From: Candidatus Thermoflexus japonica
GTDB taxonomy: Bacteria; Chloroflexota; Anaerolineae; Thermoflexales; Thermoflexaceae
Assembly: GCA_002898735.1 (NCBI GenBank)
Contig: BEHY01000025.1
Span: 1 to 34,961, forward strand
Direction: 5' to 3'
DNA length: 34,961 nucleotides
Under the pieces are notes generated by a model. That model had not been told where the DNA came from, ran no database searches, and was given only the letters and a program-made list of their open reading frames with translations. Shown piece after piece: positions 31,902-34,961 of this stretch; position 1 is the first letter of the stretch, and the number at the start of each line of letters is the position of its first letter. The translations under genes were made by a program, and so were the position numbers.

Positions 31902-32873
31902 TCACCGGAGCAACAACTTCACCGCCTTCACCACGTCCTCCGGCCAGGGGAGGACGGCCCGTTCATGGTGCTTGTTATAGGGCATGGGGACCTCACGGCT
32001 GCCCAGGCGCATCACCGGGGCGTCGAGCTCATCGAAGGCGTGTTCCTGAATGCGGGCCGCCACCTCGGCGCCCACGCCGAAGGAGCGCCACTCTTCGGTG
32101 ACGACCAGGGCCCGGTGGGTTTTGGCGACGGATTCATAAACCGGCTCCATATCCAGCGGGCGCAACGTGCGCAGATCCACAATTTCCACCTCAATCCCCT
32201 CCCGGGCCAGCTGTTCCGCCGCCTGGAGGCTGGCCTGCAGCATCCGCCCGTAAGTCACGATGGTGCAATCCCGCCCGACCCGCTTGACCTCGCTCCGGCC
32301 GATGGGGACCACATAATCGCCCTCCGGCACCTCGCCCCGCACCGGGTAGAGGGCGGTGTGCTCGATGTAGATCACCGGATCCTCGTCCCGCAGGGCCGCC
32401 TTGAGCATCCCCTTCGCATCATAGGGCGTGCCCGGGTAGACCACCTTCAGCCCGGGGACGTAGGCGAAATACACCTCGAAGGTCTGGGAGTGGGTGGCCG
32501 CGAGCTGGCCCCAGCCGGCCGGCACGCGGATGACCAGGGGCACCTTGAACTGGCCGCCGAACATGTAGGACATCTTGGCGGCATGGTTGACGATCTGATC
32601 CAGGGCCAGGAGGATGAAGTTGATGGTCATGATCTCGGCGACCGGGCGCAGCCCTCCGAGCGCCGCCCCCAGGGCCACCCCCACGATGGCGGATTCCGCG
32701 ATGGGCGTGTCGCGCACCCGCTCCTCCCCGAACTCCTCGTAAAGGCCGCGGGTGACGGCATACGTTCCGCCGTAAGCGCCGACGTCCTCCCCCATAATGA
32801 AGACCCGATGGTCCCGCTGCATCTCCTCCCGCAGGGCCTGCCGGATCGCCTCCCGGATGGTCATCACCGGCAT
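31902..32873 (-). CDS. 2-oxo-acid (pyruvate) dehydrogenase E1 component, beta subunit
   Basis: 323 aa, normal length. MTIREAIRQALREEMQRD start, GEDVGAYGGTYAVTRGL, RDTPIAESAIVGVALGAALGGLRPVAE with the catalytic Glu of the thiamine site, THSQTFEVYFAYVPGLKVVYP, and the C-terminal transketolase domain (VDLRTLRPLD, LVVTEEWRSFGVGAEVAARI). It pairs with the alpha subunit to make the alpha2beta2 thiamine-diphosphate decarboxylase. GAGGAGGAAGG precedes the ATG. It is 54 bp downstream of the E1 alpha gene. Confidence 0.95.
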   Translation of the reverse strand: MPVMTIREAIRQALREEMQRDHRVFIMGEDVGAYGGTYAVTRGLYEEFGEERVRDTPIAESAIVGVALGAALGGLRPVAEIMTINFILLALDQIVNHAAKMSYMFGGQFKVPLVIRVPAGWGQLAATHSQTFEVYFAYVPGLKVVYPGTPYDAKGMLKAALRDEDPVIYIEHTALYPVRGEVPEGDYVVPIGRSEVKRVGRDCTIVTYGRMLQASLQAAEQLAREGIEVEIVDLRTLRPLDMEPVYESVAKTHRALVVTEEWRSFGVGAEVAARIQEHAFDELDAPVMRLGSREVPMPYNKHHERAVLPWPEDVVKAVKLLLR

Positions 32874-32927
32874 GGGAACCTTCCTCCTCAGGGTTTCCGC
32901 TGGGATGCCGACGAGCAGGTCACCGCC

Positions 32928-33995
32928 TCACGCGCTCTCCCATTCGCGGAGGAACCGTTCATCCCCGCGCCATGCCCCTACGGGGTTGGCGTAGATGAAG
33001 TCGTAAAGCTCCTCCAGCGGGGGATCCGGGCTTTCCTCCGCGAAGCGCATGACCTCCTCCATCTCCCGTTCCACATCCTCGTGGATCGCGTCCAGCTGGG
33101 CCTCCGGGATCCCCTCCACCTCGACCAGGTGCCGGCGCAGGCGCTGGATGGGATCCCGCTGCTTCCACTGCTCGACCTCCTCCCGGGTGCGATAGAGCTC
33201 GGGGTCGGCGGTCGAGTGGCCCTGGAAGCGGTAGCAGACCGCCTCCAGGAAGTAAGGGCCCTTCCCGGCGCGGGCCCACTCCACCGCCCGCGTGGTCGCT
33301 TCATAGACCGTTAGGACATCCATCCCATCGATCCGCTCCGCCGGGATGTTGGCCATACAGGCTTTCTTATAAACTTCCGTAACCGCGGAGGCCTTTTCGA
33401 TGGCCACGCCCATCCCGTAGAGGTTGTTCTCGCAGAGGAAGACGATGGGGGCTTTCCAGAGGGCCGCCATGTTCAGCGATTCATAGAATTCCCCGATGTC
33501 GGTGGCCGCATCCCCGAAGATGGCCATCGTCACCCGGGGTTCCCCCAGATATTTGGCGGCGAAGGCCAGGCCGACCGCCATCGGGAGATGCCCCCCCACG
33601 ATCGCATGGCCGCCCCAGAAATGGTGCTCCCGGCTGGCGAAGTGCATCGAACCGCCGCGGCCCCGGCTGCATCCGGTCACCTTCCCGAAGAGCTCCGCCA
33701 TCAGGATACGGGGATCCAGGCCCCTGGCGATCGCATGGCCGTGGTCCCGATAGTGGGTGAGGAGATGATCCTCCGGCCGCAGGGCGGCGATGGCCCCCAC
33801 CGCGATGGCCTCTTCCCCGATGTAAAGGTGCAGGAAGCCGGCGATCTTGCCCTGCTGATAGGCGATGCGGGCCAGCTCCTCGAAGCGGCGGATCAGGACC
33901 ATCTGGCGATAAAACGAGAGTTTGGTGGCCGCATCCAGCTGCACGCCCCCCGCCGCAGCCACCTTCGAGGCGTTCCCTTTCCCTCGGCTGCTCAT
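32928..33995 (-). CDS. 2-oxo-acid (pyruvate) dehydrogenase E1 component, alpha subunit
   Basis: 355 aa. The thiamine-diphosphate motif runs from GDAATDIGEFYESLNMA (161-177) to CENNLYGM (188-195); GDA replaces the more usual GDG. GGSMHF (114-119), HYRDHGHAIARG and the phosphorylation-loop region YRFQGHSTADPELYR are conserved. About 20 extra, low-complexity residues lead the protein. It heads the operon with E1 beta and E2. GGAGGTCACCG precedes the ATG. Converts a 2-oxo acid, most likely pyruvate, and passes the acyl group to lipoyl-E2. No dihydrolipoamide dehydrogenase (E3) is present in the window. Confidence 0.95.
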   Translation of the reverse strand: MSSRGKGNASKVAAAGGVQLDAATKLSFYRQMVLIRRFEELARIAYQQGKIAGFLHLYIGEEAIAVGAIAALRPEDHLLTHYRDHGHAIARGLDPRILMAELFGKVTGCSRGRGGSMHFASREHHFWGGHAIVGGHLPMAVGLAFAAKYLGEPRVTMAIFGDAATDIGEFYESLNMAALWKAPIVFLCENNLYGMGVAIEKASAVTEVYKKACMANIPAERIDGMDVLTVYEATTRAVEWARAGKGPYFLEAVCYRFQGHSTADPELYRTREEVEQWKQRDPIQRLRRHLVEVEGIPEAQLDAIHEDVEREMEEVMRFAEESPDPPLEELYDFIYANPVGAWRGDERFLREWESA

Positions 33996-34213
33996 CGGTG
34001 ACCTCCTCCGACTCGCATTCAGAGAATCTCCCGGGCGGATCCGACCAGCGGATAACCGGGCAGAACGCTGCGAACGGGTGATGCAAAGCGGTCCGAATCA
34101 TCCCTTCCCCAGAGCCTGGAGCGCCATCCGCCTCCGGCGAACTTCTCCTCCGCGCGGCGCTCTGGAGCTGAAGGGGAGAGGATCCCAGGTGCCGATTTAC
34201 ATGATTCCTGGTG

Positions 34214-34222
34214 ATTATAACA
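34214..34222 (-). promoter_or_regulatory. Extended -10 promoter of the E1/E2 operon
   Basis: TGTTATAAT on the minus strand: a perfect TATAAT (34214-34219) with the TGn extension. There is no -35 match, as is usual for extended -10 promoters. The start near 34207 leaves about 210 nt before the E1 alpha ATG. Confidence 0.6.
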
Positions 34223-34465
34223 CGCCCGGCGCGGAGCGTCCCTTCTCGGAGGGCCGGAGCGATCGAACCGGTCTCCCCCCGAGGTCCCAGCGCCGGGATT
34301 TCTCGCCCACGGATGTGGGGAAGGGGCCTCCGGTTCCTGGAACCCCCGAATTCACCGACACCGGCTCGCAACCGTTGTGGAACCTGTGCTCAGACGGATT
34401 GGAGGAAAGCAGCCCCGCCTCCCGGGTCTCACAGGAAATGCGCCTTCGGATTGGGCGGCGCCGGC

Positions 34466-34495
34466 TTGACCGATGGATTTTTTCAAGGGTATCAT
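34466..34495 (+). promoter_or_regulatory. Promoter of the secreted Pro-rich protein gene
   Basis: TTGACC (34466-34471), 18-bp spacer containing a T6 run, TATCAT (34490-34495). The start near 34502 gives a leader of about 28 nt with AAGGAGG before the ATG. Confidence 0.6.
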
Positions 34496-34529
34496 GTTCC
34501 CAGAACCCGGAGCGGGAAGGAGGGCCCGG

Positions 34530-34961
34530 ATGGCACGGATGCGTCTCCCCGTGGTGGCCCTGGTGCTCATCGGCCTGCTGGGCCAGCCCCTTTCGCCCCT
34601 GCCCAGATCGCCGGTGGCTTCTCCCCCTGCCGCTACGCTCAGTGAGCCTGTCGCCGCCCCCCGTTTTCAGAGCCCATTGCCGCCGCCAACCCCGCCTTCG
34701 CCTGCCCCCTCCCCGCCGCCGCCCCTTCCCCTGCCGCCTCCGGAGGAGGTCCCCACCACCCCCGGCACGGCCGCCCGCTTCTTGCACGGGCGGGTCACGG
34801 TGGAGGTGCCCGCGGCCGCCCCCATCGCCCGGTTGCGGCTGGCCATGCGGGAACAGCGCCGCCTGGGGGCGGGGCAGGCGGGGATCGCCCTGGCCTTCGA
34901 TCTGCAGGCGGCGGATGGGACCGGCGCTCCCCTTTCCCGCTTCGCCGCGCCCCTGACCATC
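34530..34961 (+). CDS. Secreted Pro-rich protein, N-terminal part (runs off the window)
   Basis: 144 residues are visible and the frame is still open at the last base. AAGGAGG with a 6-nt spacer precedes the ATG at 34530. MARMRLPVVALVLIGLLG is a signal peptide or anchor, followed by a low-complexity Pro/Ser/Ala linker (about 19-80) and then GRVTVEVPAAAPIARLRLAMREQ..., which looks like the start of a beta-rich extracellular domain. I do not recognise the family. It is transcribed away from the E1/E2 operon from its own promoter. Confidence 0.7.
   Translation, partial: MARMRLPVVALVLIGLLGQPLSPLPRSPVASPPAATLSEPVAAPRFQSPLPPPTPPSPAPSPPPPLPLPPPEEVPTTPGTAARFLHGRVTVEVPAAAPIARLRLAMREQRRLGAGQAGIALAFDLQAADGTGAPLSRFAAPLTI

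Larger units (their letters stand above)
33996..34529. other. 534-bp divergent intergenic region
   Basis: No gene is supported. It contains the leader and promoter of the E1/E2 operon on the minus strand (down from about 34222) and the promoter of the secreted-protein gene on the plus strand (34466-34495). The leader of about 210 nt can form partly paired arms CCAGAG/CTCTGG and GAGCGCC/GGCGCTC (about 34110-34170). The stretch 34225-34460 shows nothing further I can name. Confidence 0.6.

Overview
The window is a GC-rich (about two thirds G+C by eye) bacterial chromosome segment, tightly packed, with strong AGGAGG-type ribosome binding sites, ATG/GTG starts and frequent -10 boxes of the TATAAT kind. 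Gene content (RecN, Mfd, B-box zinc-finger membrane protein, DUF92, cytoplasmic sulfite-oxidase-like protein, PDH-type E1/E2 set, LppM-like lipoprotein, many lipoproteins with Pro-rich linkers, no obvious outer-membrane porins or Sec/Tat oddities) suggests a thermophilic Chloroflexota member, perhaps Thermoflexus-like. This assignment is inference from gene style, not from a marker search.

Layout. 1-1582 (+): 3' part of mfd. 1718-10624 (-): a long run reading right to left: tandem-PDZ membrane protein, sensor histidine kinase, multi-TM protein with a C-terminal CxxCH haem-binding domain, HlyD/MacA-type lipoprotein adaptor, MacB/FtsX-type permease, LolD/MacB-type ATPase, a SAM methyltransferase and a YceI lipoprotein. 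10712-11195 holds a striking three-unit tandem repeat (about 155 bp per unit) made of GC-rich palindromes and closed by 16-bp terminal inverted repeats; it separates the kinase side from the OmpR-type response regulator (11347-12045, -). 12103-15265 (-): a zinc/manganese ABC uptake operon (permease, ATPase, solute-binding lipoprotein) led by a Fur-family regulator, with a clear TTGACA/TAAGAT promoter and a 19-bp palindromic operator on the predicted start point. 15479-18682 (-): recN, B-box zinc-finger protein, DUF92 protein.

From 18851 the plus strand carries a sulfite-oxidase-like molybdoprotein, a coiled-coil/PD-(D/E)XK pair apparently split at a G7 tract, metE and lipA (each bounded by good hairpin terminators), a three-gene ABC-2 exporter, a CNNM/CBS transporter, RNase PH, an LppM-like lipoprotein and a tiny zinc-ribbon membrane protein. 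30578-33995 (-) is a 2-oxo-acid dehydrogenase operon (E1 alpha, E1 beta, E2) with an extended -10 promoter and a roughly 210-nt leader. The last 432 bases begin a secreted Pro-rich protein that runs out of the window.

Functional links: the two-component/PDZ/haem-protein/MacAB-like block looks like one signal-controlled efflux module, possibly a haem- or redox-stress exporter. LipA would supply the lipoyl group carried by Lys43 of E2; no E3 or LipB is present here. The most unusual elements are the repeat array with one flipped hairpin, the haem-fusion efflux operon, the G7 frameshift, and the structured intergenic region before the ABC-2 operon.
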